Shown: piece by piece, positions 11,140 through 21,721 of the stretch
Position numbering within the stretch: the stretch's first letter is position 1
Layout of the letters: every line of letters starts with the position of its first letter
Source: Capsicum annuum
Lineage: Eukaryota; Streptophyta; Magnoliopsida; Solanales; Solanaceae
Assembly: GCF_002878395.1 (NCBI RefSeq)
Contig: NC_061122.1
Coordinates: forward strand, 78,666,492 to 78,730,491
Length of the DNA: 64,000 nt
Direction: 5' to 3'
The notes under the pieces: generated by a model
Databases searched by the model: none
Told to the model about the DNA's origin: nothing
What the model saw: only the letters and a program-made list of their open reading frames with translations
Position numbers and translations under genes: made by a program

Positions 11140-12180
11140 GTTTCTCATGAGAAAGGAGAAGACGACCACACCCTGGCTGCAAAAAAAATGATTCCACGTG
11201 AAAGAGATGGCCTCAAATCAAAGACTATTTTGGTGTTTTCCAAGCCAAGATACGGGCCAACATGTCTCATTGCCCGGATGGAATGATGAGGACTGAAATT
11301 AAATAGTGGAGAAAAGGCCATTTCTGGAAAAAACCAATAAACAAGTATCATTACAGCCTCTTTCAGAAAATATTTATTCTTCCGTAGATTTCACGAAATT
11401 ATGGAAGTTGTGGACTAAAGCATCCAGGAACGCCTGATGGAGAAGGAACCAGATATTTTGTTTCTGGTTTTCTTTGAGGGAAGAAAGAAGATTAATAATT
11501 GAAAATCATAGGCCAAACAGAGGGAGTTAAACCATGGCTGCAAATTCTATAACCTGACTGTCCCGCTAACATACGGTTTATCAAATCCCGATTCTAACTA
11601 GCTCAAAAAAATCAATCATCACAGTCCTATTAAAGACCTAGACTTGAACTTAGAGGACAATTAAGGTCTTTTTTGTCACCCAATATAATTTTATTTTCAT
11701 ATTTGTTGTATAGCTTTTCAAAAGAACAATACAATACAATGAAAACAACCATCAAAACAGGCTTATTCATCAACATTTATATATATAAAGGGCAGGGTGT
11801 ACAGACTTTACCCCTACTATTGTGGGGTAGAGAGGGACTGTTTCCGATGGTCCCTCGGCTCAAGAAAATCATTTTACAGAACTCAGTTGATGCTGAACAA
11901 ATATGATGATACAAAGGACTTGGAAGATGATGTAAACTTACACAGAAAGTCGCAGATTTAACATATTCCAACATTGGATCATGCAAAAGAATCTATTTTT
12001 TTTTCAAAGCAAATGAGGCTCAGATGTGTGGAATGATGAGGCATAAGAGAAGCCAACCACACCATGGCTGCAAATGTAGATTGCATGGGAGAGAGAAATC
12101 TCAGTCACAAGCTATACCGGGTTGCCACACTAAGATACGGGCCGGTAATCTCAATGCCCGCATTGGTTAGCCCAGAAAAT
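11140..12180. repeat. diverged direct duplication, two main copies
   Basis: 11150-11300 and 12030-12180 share, in order, GACCACACCnTGGCTGCAAA-like, CTCA-rich and AAGATACGGGCC blocks followed by CTCATTGCCCG/CTCAATGCCCG. A shorter third match, ACCATGGCTGCAAAT, lies at about 11530. Origin unknown. Confidence 0.55.
11791..11870 (+). mobile_element. SINE 3' fragment (Solanaceae type)
   Basis: The phrases GTACAGACTTTACCCCTAC, GGTAGAGAGGGACTGTTTCC and GGTCCCTCGGCTCAAGAA match the well-known tRNA-derived SINE body of Solanaceae. The promoter-bearing 5' half is missing. Confidence 0.6.
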
Positions 12181-13111
12181 AGAAACACCATCATCACTGC
12201 CTCTTTATGTACTATCCATCCACACAAAAAAGACACATACACGAGAGAAGGCAGCATATACAAGTTAAATCAATTTTCCATTTTCTCATAAAATATAAGG
12301 GCTGTTACGTGGTGCCAAATTATCCCAAGCTTAATCGGGAGACATTAACATAATGGTTCACTACCTACTAACTTTCTCTCTTAATATGTGACCTTCAAAT
12401 GCTTCTATCTAGCATCGTCAAATCACCTCTTTTTAATATTTCTTTAACCTATACTACTTCTATTTCTCTTCGAATACTACACTATCGTCAACCTGTTGCA
12501 TCTTCTTACCTTATCATGGCGTTGAATATCAAAAATCAAAGTCATATAACTTTAGGTGAATTATGGAACAATCTAAATGTACCAGAGAAGATGGGTATAA
12601 CAATCAAATAGACCGAACAGATAGGTATCATCTCTATACATAATAATTGTGTAATTGTCTTAACATGTAGGTAATTTTTTTCCCCTAAGTAATTCACCCG
12701 ACTCATCAGAAAGCAACCAAGTAGACCAAAAAGGAGATAAATAAATACATACAGAAGATATGTAAACTTATAGTTTTTTTAAGAGAGAAGTGAACTCTTT
12801 TTAGCATGGGAAAAGATGAATGAGCAATATGAAAAGATTGTCTATTTATTTGTCTAATTTGTTCTAGAAGTTGTCAAATCTAGAAGGTAGTGGAAAGACT
12901 GCACACATGTGCGTCAACCATAGCCACAAGATATTCTCTCTCTCTCTATATATATAGAAAGAGAGGCATTCAAACACTAATTGTGATGTCAATAGAGAAC
13001 TGCTTAATTAATTTAAACATATAAGATAAGAACAACAGAAAGTGCAACTCTATGTGAAAACAGTAGAACAAAACATTACTAAAAGCATTAAAATCAGTGT
13101 AAGAACTATAC

Positions 13112-13223
13112 CAACACAATGAGCAGTGTGTGATTTTCGCAAAATAGCAGCAAGCCCAAGATCTCCAATTTTCTTCTCCAACACGTTTTCAAGAAACAGC
13201 TCTGCCACTGGATATGTTAAACC
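13112..13223 (-). pseudogene. chimeric exon: DEAH helicase segment fused in frame to WNK kinase activation segment
   Basis: After a TTTTCCAG acceptor (13224-13226) the exon reads GLTYPVAELFLENVLEK, which matches the segment following motif III in DEAH/DExH RNA helicases. It then runs in frame into KIGDLGLAAILRKSHTAHCV, the DLG activation loop typical of plant WNK (with-no-lysine) kinases. The exon ends at a GTATAG donor (13111). The join falls at AAGAAAATT, where Lys codons from both genes overlap. No natural protein combines these two families, so this is a capture product. Confidence 0.75.
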
Positions 13224-13300
13224 CTGGAAAATTAAGCCTAACAAAATTACACGCAGAACGTTATGCTAGATTTGCCTTTACACAAGAGTAGTATGCAGTA

Positions 13301-13423
13301 CTGGTATATGAATCGTGGGTGCATCTCTGAAGTTTTGGATAACAAGCCAGCGTTAATAGTAGGACTCATCAGAATGAGATGCAAATTAGGTCGTCGCGGA
13401 AGGAGGTCACGTAAAATTATCAA
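13301..13423 (-). pseudogene. DEAH-box RNA helicase fragment (motif III region)
   Basis: The minus strand reads LIILRDLLPRRPNLHLILMS then PTINAGLLSK. This is the stretch around motif III (normally SAT; here S-P-T) of DEAH helicases. It degenerates at TSEMHPRFIYQ where TIHIP-like sequence is expected. It lies just upstream, in the same orientation, of the GLTYPV exon, with an intron-sized gap between, so the two are adjacent exons of one donor gene. The altered motif and truncation exclude function. Confidence 0.75.
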
Positions 13424-13724
13424 GAGAAAATGTTTTTCCTTGTATTGATAAATGTTTCACATTCATAAAGTAAGAAAACTCAAAAACATCTCCCTCAAGT
13501 CGTTCATAGGAAAGTAAGGTTCAGTAAAAGAATCAGAATGGATAAATATACAAAACACCCTCCCTCCTTCCTACATTCTTAGAACCAATTTATAATCACC
13601 TTCAGTCTAGACACTTGATTATCCAGCCCACGAGATTTGGTTGAATGGAACCCTCTGTTAAGATAAATTTGGGTCATTACCAGGTAAGATCACAAAAATT
13701 GAACCAAATGCACAAGTGTCTTAC

Positions 13725-14026
13725 TTCCAACGTATGACTCTTTGTACTTTTCTCAATTAATCCAATTCCCTCAAGGACATTTGTGATGTCATAAATTCTT
13801 CTCTTTGCCACCTGTAGAACAAGAATTTTTATAAATTATCTCATATGAAATGAAAAGATCCAAATGAAGTGAAGAGAAAAGCACAAAATATTTTCTACTA
13901 ATCTTACAAATCCATATTCATGAAACCATTATTAACATGTATCTTCTCCATACTACGATACAAGGGGAACTTCACCTCCAAAACATCTGCAGAATGGATC
14001 AAATCAAGTGTTCCATCATCAGTCTC
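13725..14026 (-). pseudogene. E2F transcription factor DNA-binding domain, two exons
   Basis: Exon 13976-14026 (after a GGTCAG acceptor) encodes ETDDGTLDLIHSADVLE. A 164-nt GT...AG intron follows, then exon 13725-13811 encodes [19 protein letters not shown] and [10 protein letters not shown] before a GTAAGA donor. [16 protein letters not shown] is the recognition helix region of E2F winged-helix domains, and the intron phase agrees with an uninterrupted domain. Only this part of the protein is present: no cyclin-binding, dimerisation or transactivation segments were seen. Splice sites are preserved although the gene is partial. Confidence 0.85.
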
Positions 14027-14061
14027 CTGACCCCAAAATCTTGTGTGATGTGTCTACATTT

Positions 14062-14517
14062 AGATATATGTATATTCCTCTTGGGGGTACTTAGACGAAG
14101 CTGCTAAATGTGTGGGTTATCTTCATATTTGTTGTCGTATGGCATGATCTGGAGTGGTACTGCTCCTGAATTTCATCAACCTCCACTTGTACTATTATAT
14201 CAAACTTTGTCTTTATTTGGCTACATGTTGGTTATTGGCTTCAGGAAACTTCTTTCTTGGGCATGGTTGACCTGCATAGTCTTTATACCAGAAATGATTG
14301 TAAAGTCAACAACAAATACTTTGAAGGTACTTTCATTTGAGTGTTAATTCAACTCCTTTTACACAATTAACTGAATAGTTTTCCCAACAAGTAAGTATAT
14401 TTTGTCATGCCATGTTACTGACCTAATTGTACTCGCTAGGTGGAAAGTTATGTTGGCAAGTTTCTGTACCATGAACTTAGTGCTGTTGCCGGGGCTATCA
14501 CACTCACTTTTCTAATG
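14062..14517 (+). pseudogene. MBOAT (GUP1/HHAT-like) acyltransferase fragment, three exons
   Basis: Exon a (14062-14156) reads RYMYIPLGGT, an in-frame TAG (14092-14094), then KLLNVWVIFIFVVVWHDLEW. An 88-nt GT...AG intron follows. Exon b (14245-14326) reads KLLSWAWLTCIVFIPEMIV. Exon c (14440-14517) reads VESYVGKFLYHELSAVAGA and ends before GTATGC. The RYxYIPLGG and WHD motifs with the catalytic-region His define membrane-bound O-acyltransferases, and KLLSWAWLTC is typical of the GUP1 branch. It is on the opposite strand to the adjoining E2F fragment, only about 35 nt away. Partial and nonsense-mutated. Confidence 0.8.
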
Positions 14518-15045
14518 GTATGCTGCTAATATTTCAGGAGCGGAAAAGAAATAATGATTGCTTATCTTTATGCATGATCATACTAAAGTTATCCTATCAT
14601 TTTATATATTTAACTATGTTAATAGTAATTTTTTTCTGAAGTACTAAACGAAGGTCAACATGATATTTGACAGAAAAGAAAAAAAAGGAAAAGAAACACA
14701 CTGGTGCTTCAGAATGATAAAGTTTTTCAATGGATAATTCAACATAGACTAAATGAAAGAAAGAGAACAGAGAAACTTTTTGGATTTTAATGCATACAAT
14801 CAATTGAATAGCTGAATGCAACATCTGTTTTTGTAGTTCATTGGATTGTGTGTTGGTGGATATAATTAGAAGCACTTAAGGACGAACCATTAAGTGCTTG
14901 AAAGGATGGTAGTCTTCTTGAACAACATCATCCTTCCCTTCATTTTTTTTTTTGAATAACTGTGGTGTCCGGGCCTCCTTCCCTTCACTACTATTCCTTT
15001 ACTTATTCAAGTTTCCACTTTCTTCACCCAACATTCCCCACCCAC

Positions 15046-15076
<31 letters not shown>

Positions 15077-15261
15077 ACCTTTGGTCTCTTTGGGCCATTG
15101 GAACAGCAGAAGGGAGAAGGGAAAGTAGATATTCCAAGGAGCATACAGCAAAATGAACTTTTGTGTATCTAAAAGTCAAATAATGATTGTCCTTTAGCTG
15201 CTTAAGGATTCAAAGCATCATATTAAATTTTCGTATGAAAGCACTTTGTGCGCAGGTTAAA
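14518..15261. other. non-coding sequence with SINE tail and homopolymer
   Basis: No gene is seen. 14944-14975 contains a T-run followed by GATAACTGTGGTGTCCGGGC-like sequence (here GAATAACTGTGGTG TCCGGGCC), a common Solanaceae SINE 3' end in reverse orientation. 15049-15066 is poly-C followed by poly-A to 15078. Confidence 0.5.
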
Positions 15262-15508
15262 TGTAAGACCCCGCAAAGTTCCCTTGTAGTCCGAGCCTTA
15301 GAGCGTGTCAAGTGAAGTGTAATTCTGGCCCTAAAAGATTGAGAAGAGACTTACCAAGTGATTGGTGTTTAAACCATATAGAATTTTCTCAAATTAGACC
15401 TTTTGTCATGTAGAGAATTGAATTATCTTTCCAACGATACCAATTTCGTCCAAATCCGATATCGAGGTGAGAAGTTATGGCCGTTTTACCGAGAGTTGTC
15501 GGAATTGC

Positions 15509-15830
15509 CCAGGTGCGACGGACGATCCGACGGCCCGTCGAGTCTGCGACGGCCCGTCGCAACCAAGGTAGTAACTCCCTTTTCTAGACCACGTGCGACG
15601 ACTAAGACGACGGACCGTCAAGGATGTGACGGACTGTCGCTAGGACCGTCGCGTTGAGGCAGTGTGGTGTCACTCTGGCCATCGTGCGACGAACAATCTG
15701 ACGAACCGTTGAACTTGCGATAGACCGTTGCTCCGACCGTCGCATCAAGGCAGTGTGTCCCATTCCTAGCCAACATGCGATGGACGACCCGACGGACCGT
15801 CGGACTTGCGACGGACCGTCGCAGCCTCCG
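15509..15830. repeat. four-unit minisatellite rich in CGACGGACCGTCG palindromes
   Basis: Units of roughly 90 nt begin near 15509, 15591, 15682 and 15773. Each carries two or three copies of GACGG(A/C)CCGTCG, itself a palindrome. The last unit is the most regular. GC content is far above the surrounding DNA. Confidence 0.8.
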
Positions 15831-16809
15831 TTCAGTGTTTTAACTCGTTTTAACAAGGGGCTTTTGGGTCTTTTCCCTTTTAACTCTCATATATATTCCA
15901 AACAAACTTGATAACCTCATTATCTCCTAAAACATCCAAAGTCTAGGGTTTCTCCCTCGAGAGCAAATCTAAAACCCTTCTCCAAGAAATCCAAGAACTC
16001 ACCATGGATTCATAAATTGAGTTGAGATCTGAGTTCCCCAAGTTCAAGGGTTGCAAGAACCCTCTCTCAAGAGTAAGAAGAAGAGTTTAGAGCAAGCTTG
16101 TTCATCCAATTTTATAATCTAAGGTATGTGGGGTTTTGAACAAGGATAATCCTTTCATCCTTGTGCTCAAATGCTTATTTATACTATGATTTTCTGCAAT
16201 TTATGAGATTTTACATGAAATTGAATTGGGGGTTTTCACCCATTATTATTGGTTGCAAGCTTTTGATGTTTCGCATTAATTGAGAGTCTAATGACATGAT
16301 TTTTACATGTTTTCTTGAGAAATTATAGCTGGATCTATACCCCATGATTTTAATCCTTGAGAAGTTAATAGTTGAAATGTTTGAGTATATGAAGTATATG
16401 AGTATGTTGAGATTTTGAGATAAATTGCTGAAATTTCCAGATTCCTACATGAGTTATGAATCTATATGCTATCTATTATGCTTTTGATGACTTTTAACTT
16501 GAGATTGAATTATGGGTTATTAAGCCCTACTTGAGACTTGAGATTTTATGAACTCTTGTGCTATAAGCACCCATGATTTGAGTATTCTGATATTATTGAG
16601 AAATGTTTTGACCTAATGGCCATTGAGTTTTAAAATCCACTCTACTACATGAGATTACCTATTTGATTATTGGGTTCGTGGTGAACCATGAGATTATTTA
16701 TAAAAGTGGATTTTTACGAGATGAGCGTAGATAATCTAAAGAGAGTAGTATTTAGCACCGTGCGGGTAAGATACTATGGTTTCTTACCCAAAAACTACGT
16801 GCCACCGTA

Positions 16810-16885
16810 GGTTGGGCCTGAGGCCGAGTTTATGATTATTATTGAGCCTAAGGCCGAGTTGATATTGGGCCCGAGGCTGAGTTTG
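16810..16885. repeat. triplicated GGCCTGAGGCCGAGTT-like motif in the solo LTR
   Basis: GGGCCTGAGGCCGAGTT, GAGCCTAAGGCCGAGTT and GGGCCCGAGGCTGAGTT follow each other at short intervals. Confidence 0.7.
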
Positions 16886-18111
16886 TTTAGTGATCACTGC
16901 TTGGCAAGAGTATGACGCCTCTCCCCAACGTGAGGTCTCTTTCTTAGGAGGACAAGACGTTGGACTCCATGTAGCTCGCATGGTTTATGTCGGTTAAGAG
17001 AATCTCCCTTGACATTTAAACTTTGAGATCAGTTACTCCCTAAACTAAAGTATTTTTCCATTGAGATAAGATATTTTCCTTTAAAACTAAAATAATTTCC
17101 CTTGATATGAGTATTTTTCCCTAAAGCTTGAAATGAGATATTTTCCTAACGTGAATGAAATGCCTTCAAGTATGTTCCAAAGTTATATGATTTCAAATTC
17201 CAAGTATTTGAGTTCAAAAGAGTTACGAGTTCTTGAGCATTAGAGAAGTTTTACTCTCCATGAGACATATGAACAAGTTGAAAGTATTGTTTAAAGTTTC
17301 CTTTAGCTTATGGGTAATGAGAATAAGAGAAGATTACCGATTTCAAAGTTAAACTATGATGACTCACGAGATTGTGTTACATGTTCCATTTTACATGATT
17401 CATGAGCTTTACATTTTATACTTATTCAAGCCATGTGAGTCATTACTTATTGCATATATGATTTGATTAAAGAGTATTGATGTTGTTTTATATAAATGCA
17501 TGCACCCCCACATACTTCGTACATTCCCAAGTGCTGATCCACATATACGTCTATGTGCTACATTGTCTTATAATATAGGTTCAGGTGCTCAGTCTCAGCC
17601 TCGTCAGTGACTTTCGAGTACCTCTGTCTACATCCCTACAGTGGTGAGTCCTCATGGTTTGAGTACCTATCGTCAGATATTTCAGTATTTGAGAGACTAT
17701 GTTATTACTTTCAGTTCATTTCGAGTCAGTTGGGGATCTGTCCCAATGGCTCTCTAGTTCATGGATTAGTAGAGGCTTTGTCAGACTAGTTATCAGATTG
17801 CGGTTGTGTTGAGGTTTCCAGTATTGTGGTTGTTTGGACCGAGCATTTTCTCCGTATTTCCTTTCATATGATATGACTATGCTAGTGTTTTAATTATTTC
17901 ATCTTGAAATGAGTGTTATTAGTTGAAACAGGCTCAAAGGGTTAGCTTGGGGCTACTTGTAGCCTTAAGCACTGTGTGACGTCCCGGGAGGCGATTTCGG
18001 GTCGTTACATTAAACCTTTACGAAATAACACCAGCTAATAGATTTTAGTAATGGAGTGTCCACATGCCAATAAAGTTGTATAAGCAGAACCTGACGATGA
18101 GAAGCACTTAC

Positions 18112-18290
18112 ATTGTTGTCATTGGCAAGAAACAGGACATCTTGCATGCTTAGGCCAATTTTCTTATACCTCCGACACTTATCTTCTGGAAGTTCAGGCA
18201 ATGACTCACGGATACTGTCCACATACTCCTTAGTGAGAGTAACTCCAGGAAGATCAGGTTCAGGGAAATAACGATAGTCAGCAAATAATA
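18112..18290 (-). pseudogene. GatB (Glu-tRNA(Gln) amidotransferase subunit B) exon
   Basis: The minus strand reads [35 protein letters not shown] and [14 protein letters not shown], then a GTAAGT donor at 18111. [12 protein letters not shown] and SLPELP are hallmark GatB segments of the organellar GatCAB complex that forms Gln-tRNA(Gln). Only this middle segment is present. Upstream the acceptor is not clear, and downstream sequence is interrupted by the solo LTR. It is therefore a captured or decayed fragment, in the same orientation as most neighbours. Confidence 0.85.
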
Positions 18291-18648
18291 AACTTCATAT
18301 GTATGAACTTCTTTATTGTTTTGACAGAAAAACGACAAAAGATTATCACTTGGATTACTTCATAGTGATGCCGAAATTTAGGATTCATAGTTTAGTACGT
18401 AATAAAAATTATAAACATGAACAAAGTTGAAGGACACAGGGGAGGTATAATCGTTTTACATATTTCAATTTAATAAAGATACAACCAAGAATCTTACCTT
18501 CTCTAGAACTTTTTATATGTGGACACAAGGATTTTTTTTGACTACTCATATGATCCCAGTAACTGAAAACCTAAACATCAGTTTGCCCATCCTTCAACAC
18601 CATGAAAACAAAGCACACGCAAACACAAATAATAAAAATTCCATTTAC

Positions 18649-18774
18649 CAGGAGCCACGATGGTAGCTGTTGATGGAACTATTGAATCATTTCTCTTAGG
18701 CGCAGCATTCATTGGCTTCACTAACGAACGTCTCCGAGAATTCAAAGCAGTTGACAAGTTATCCAAATGGGATA
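18649..18774 (-). pseudogene. unidentified exon-like segment
   Basis: Between a TTTTGTAG acceptor (18775-18776) and a GTAAAT donor (18648) the frame reads SHLDNLSTALNSRRRSLVKP, MNAAPKRNDS and STATIVAPG. It is basic and Ser-rich. I do not recognise the family. It may be a first coding exon, since an ATG-like context is absent upstream but T-rich intron-like sequence is present. Confidence 0.35.
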
Positions 18775-18989
18775 CTACAAAATACCAAACATAATAACAA
18801 AAACTCCATATCTAAAAATGAACCTCAGAATCTTTGAACCCAGATGCAAAATTTCTCCACAAAATGGAAAAAATTGAAATTTTGAAGGGAACAACAACTT
18901 TAAAAATCTGCAAATAACCCACAAATTTGTACTCTCAACAAAGCATGAAGAAAAATAGGAAAAACAGAATTGTAACAACAAACATTACC

Positions 18990-19900
18990 TAAGATGAATT
19001 TATTTGGAGGAAGAATCGGAGCTGAGAAATTTTTATCCTAGAAAATGTTTTCCTCGACAAAAAGAAAAGTTTATTTCTTACATGTTTTGTTTATGCTTGG
19101 TTGATAGATGGAAAATATGTTTTAGTATTTGATCGGTGAATGAAAAGATATTTTTTAAAAAATATATTTTAATATTTAGCTAAAGCGTTAAAATATATTT
19201 TAAAATTTTTTTAAAAAATAAATTAAAAAAATTAAAATTTTTTGGGAAGGAGTTGTTAGGTGGGTGGGTGGGGTGTCAGAATAGGTAGTAGGGGTGAGAT
19301 AAAAGAAATTTTAATTTTTTTATTAAAAATAAAAATAGGGGTAGTAGGATCTGTGCGGGGGGATGGGAAAAAAATTGAAAATTAAAAAAATATAAAATTT
19401 TGAGGTTGTTGGGGGAGGGGATGGGAGAGGGGATGGTAAGGGGGAGGGAGGATAGGGGTGTAGAGTAAGAGAAAAGTTTGAATTTTTTAATAAAATATAG
19501 ATATTATGTTTGGAAGAGGGGCTAGTAGGAGTAGGGGTGAGGTGGGTAGGCGATGGACTACGAAAAAATTTTAAATACTTTTTAAAACAATTGAATTTTG
19601 GGAGTGGTGGTGGGGGTAAGTGTAGGGGATAGGGGTAGTGTCAGGGTGATAGGGTATTAGGGGTGGGGTAGATAATTTTGAAAATTGTATGAACATTTCA
19701 ACTTTAAAGTGAGGTTGAAAGAGAGTTTTGAAAAATATTTTCTTACTTTCTGAAGGAAGTCATTTTCCTTAGATTTAAGGAAAATATGTTGGTTTGGAAA
19801 ACATTTTTCAAAACATATAAGTCAACTAAACATAAGAAAATTGGAAAATATTTTCTGAAAAATGTTTTCCTTCATACCAAACACACCCATAATATAAAAT
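18990..19900. repeat. non-coding G-rich block with GAAAATGTTTTCC-type repeats at both ends
   Basis: GAAAATGTTTTCC occurs at about 19040 and GAAAAATGTTTTCC at 19859-19872. A stem is possible between GGAAAACATTTTTC (about 19796) and the latter. Between them, 19250-19680 is strongly G-rich on the plus strand with many GGG/GGGG runs. This looks like a non-autonomous repeat; no gene is present. Confidence 0.5.
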
Positions 19901-19960
19901 ATAAGTAAAGATTTAGGGTACTACTAATTTGTCTTTTGTGGTACTACCAAACCTTTACTA

Positions 19961-19997
<37 letters not shown>

Positions 19998-20050
19998 TAA
20001 TAGAAATAATAACTTTTAGTAGAAAATAAATATAATATAATAATAATATG
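19901..20050. mobile_element. left half of small TIR element, interrupted by pararetrovirus copy A
   Basis: The segment begins ATAAGTAAAG with the hairpin MITE arms, then (TAA)n, then GAAATAATAACTTTTAGT. The same order is found uninterrupted at 59456-59862. The missing right half resumes at about 28351 on the far side of the virus. Confidence 0.72.
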
Positions 20051-20199
20051 TAAATCTACCTCTTCGAGTTTTGTACTTTTAGTACTTACTTCTCCCATAT
20101 CCATAGTTAGAAGAGTCTTATATCTATGCTAAACATCTTCACCTCACCGAACATATTTACTATGAAAATTCACAGGCTCTGATACCATTTACAGGATCT
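20050..20199 (+). other. leader fragment with inverted tRNA-Met primer block
   Basis: 20109-20170 aligns with leader sequence at 27909-27975 (TCTTATATCTATGCT...). At 20175-20187 it carries GGCTCTGATACCA, the tRNA-iMet 3' end itself. This is followed by TTTACAGGATCT (20188-20199), the exact reverse complement of the leader end at 28339-28350. Confidence 0.6.
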
Positions 20200-21205
20200 A
20201 CTGAATAAATGGACTATTCCTAAAGTTGAATTAAAAACCATATATGAATATGAATTTTTTGATAAAATAAAACATAAACAGATTATTAAAACAACAGAAC
20301 AATCTCTTGCTTTAAATGCTGATGAACAGACTCTTCAACTCCTAAATAAGCGTGATATTGATATTTTTAAACGTAATTATAATTATATGCATATTGACTT
20401 AGTTCAAATTGCCTTTCGGCCTCTAACTCTAAAGGGTCTTCCCGAAACTTTTTTAGCAGCTTTGCGTGATGCTAGAAACTTGAATTTTCGAAAATCCTTA
20501 ATGGGATCTATTGAATCTACTCTTGCTTATGGTCCTGTATATTTTAATACTCAACCAAATTTACAATTATCTTTGACTGATGCAAATATTCTTCATGCTC
20601 TAACATTAAATGTTAAAACTCATGGATATGATTATGCCCCTGGATCTGAACTTATAGGATTATCTTACCGCATATATTATCGATTATTATCAACTCTAAA
20701 TCCTCGATGTAAGTTGATTGATGATAATTCTGACTGCACTATGCTTATTGAAACTAATTTTATAAAATCTAGGGTTACTACCCGAAGACCTATTAGATGG
20801 GATGAAATTGATTTTCCCCAAACTTGGATATTAAATTCAGTCACTTCCCCAAAACAATTGGCGAAAGACGTGACTAATTCAGAATTAACTCAAGTGACTC
20901 AAAACTCTGATGGGCGAGTTTGTCTACAATTCGATAGCAATCCTCCTGTCTATAGAAATTCTTTTTCTTTACCACGAAGGCTCCCTTCAATACATCATAT
21001 TTCTCCGATTGAACCAGCTGAACCCAATTATGGACTGGCTAGGAATCGAGCGGCATCTTTGCATACTATTAATTCTGCAGATTCGCACATTACACCTAAA
21101 GGTGTAGAAAAGATAAAAATTAATTCAAAAACTAATATAGTTCAAGATTTTGATAATGAAAATCCTACTCCATCTGAAATGGATTTTGACATAAATTCTG
21201 TTTAA
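20183..21205 (+). pseudogene. pararetrovirus A movement protein (30K superfamily)
   Basis: The frame is open from 20183 to the TAA at 21203-21205. The first ATG in frame is at 20387, so the true N-terminus is uncertain: codons 5' of it (LLNKWTIPKVELKTIYEYEF) look like real movement-protein sequence without an ATG. Core features are LTLKGLPETFLAALRDARN, GPVYFNTQPNLQLSLTDAN (the conserved 30K-type Asp) and APGSELIGLSYRIYYRLL. The family forms tubules or modifies plasmodesmata for cell-to-cell movement. No internal stop is visible. ORF2 starts three bases after the stop. Confidence 0.82.
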
Positions 21206-21207
21206 CT

Positions 21208-21721
21208 ATGATGACACAACTTATTGATTTTAGTCCTGGTTCTCAGGCAAGAAAATATATTCAGAAAGAAATTTTTTTCTGAAAAATGGAAAACTTTTAG
21301 GACATGGTTTTTTGAAACTTATACTCCTGATGAATTAAAAAATATTTCAGAAGAATTCTATGAAATTTGTGCTTTACATAATAAAATTATTTTTTTTGTC
21401 CCATGGTTCATATCTGCATATTTACCGTCCTATGTCAAAATAATCGAAAGATCTTATCAAAATTCTGATAGATCAATTACTCAAGCACTCTACCCTCCTC
21501 AGTCTTCCTTTATATTACCCAATAATACTGGCATGACTTTTTCTGCTTTTCAAAAGTTTGTCAGTGAAGATGTGGGAAAAATTACTGTTTCTGAAATAAA
21601 TAACCTTATCGCCCAAAATAATTATTTAAGTCTTTATGTTAAGGTTTTAGGCGAACACATTTCCTCTCTTGATAAAAAACTAGACGAGTTAATCGAGTTA
21701 GTTAACAAACTTAGCTCTTAG
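21208..21721 (+). pseudogene. pararetrovirus A ORF2, coiled-coil protein, one frameshift
   Basis: Starts ATGATG at 21208. The initial frame ends at a TGA (21280-21282) because of a length change in a T7 run at 21272-21278; a continuous frame then runs to TAG at 21719-21721. Visible features are FRTWFFETYTPDELKNISEE, FVPWFISAYLPSYVK, FILPNNTGMTFSAF and a heptad-like C-terminus (LSLYVKVLGEHISSLDKKL). A short protein with a C-terminal coiled coil at this position could be a virion-associated protein, but I cannot confirm that. Partial copies at 30788, 36838 and 52480 confirm it is a conserved viral gene. Confidence 0.72.

Larger units (their letters stand above)
10353..13100. other. intergenic/intron-like sequence without recognisable gene
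   Basis: Apart from a SINE piece (11791-11870), a diverged duplication (11150-11300 versus 12030-12180) and a CT/TA microsatellite near 12940-12965, I see no coding segment with motif support on either strand. Confidence 0.5.
15262..18009. mobile_element. solo LTR, 2748 bp, flanked by TTAAA target duplication
   Basis: The element starts TGTAAGACCCCG and ends GGGTCGTTACA, i.e. TG...CA. It is flanked by identical 5-bp repeats TTAAA at 15257-15261 and 18010-18014. No internal coding region, primer site or second LTR is present, so it is the product of LTR-LTR recombination. Size and termini suggest a Ty3/gypsy element, unrelated in sequence to elements 1 and 2. Short open frames inside (15403-15856, 16784-16981, 17607-17789) are not genes. 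Confidence 0.9.

Noticed and set aside
13263..13448. Plus-strand 61-codon ORF
   Set aside because: Antisense of the DEAH helicase fragment.
15403..15856. Two 84-codon ORFs in the solo LTR
   Set aside because: Translations of the CGACGG palindromic minisatellite.
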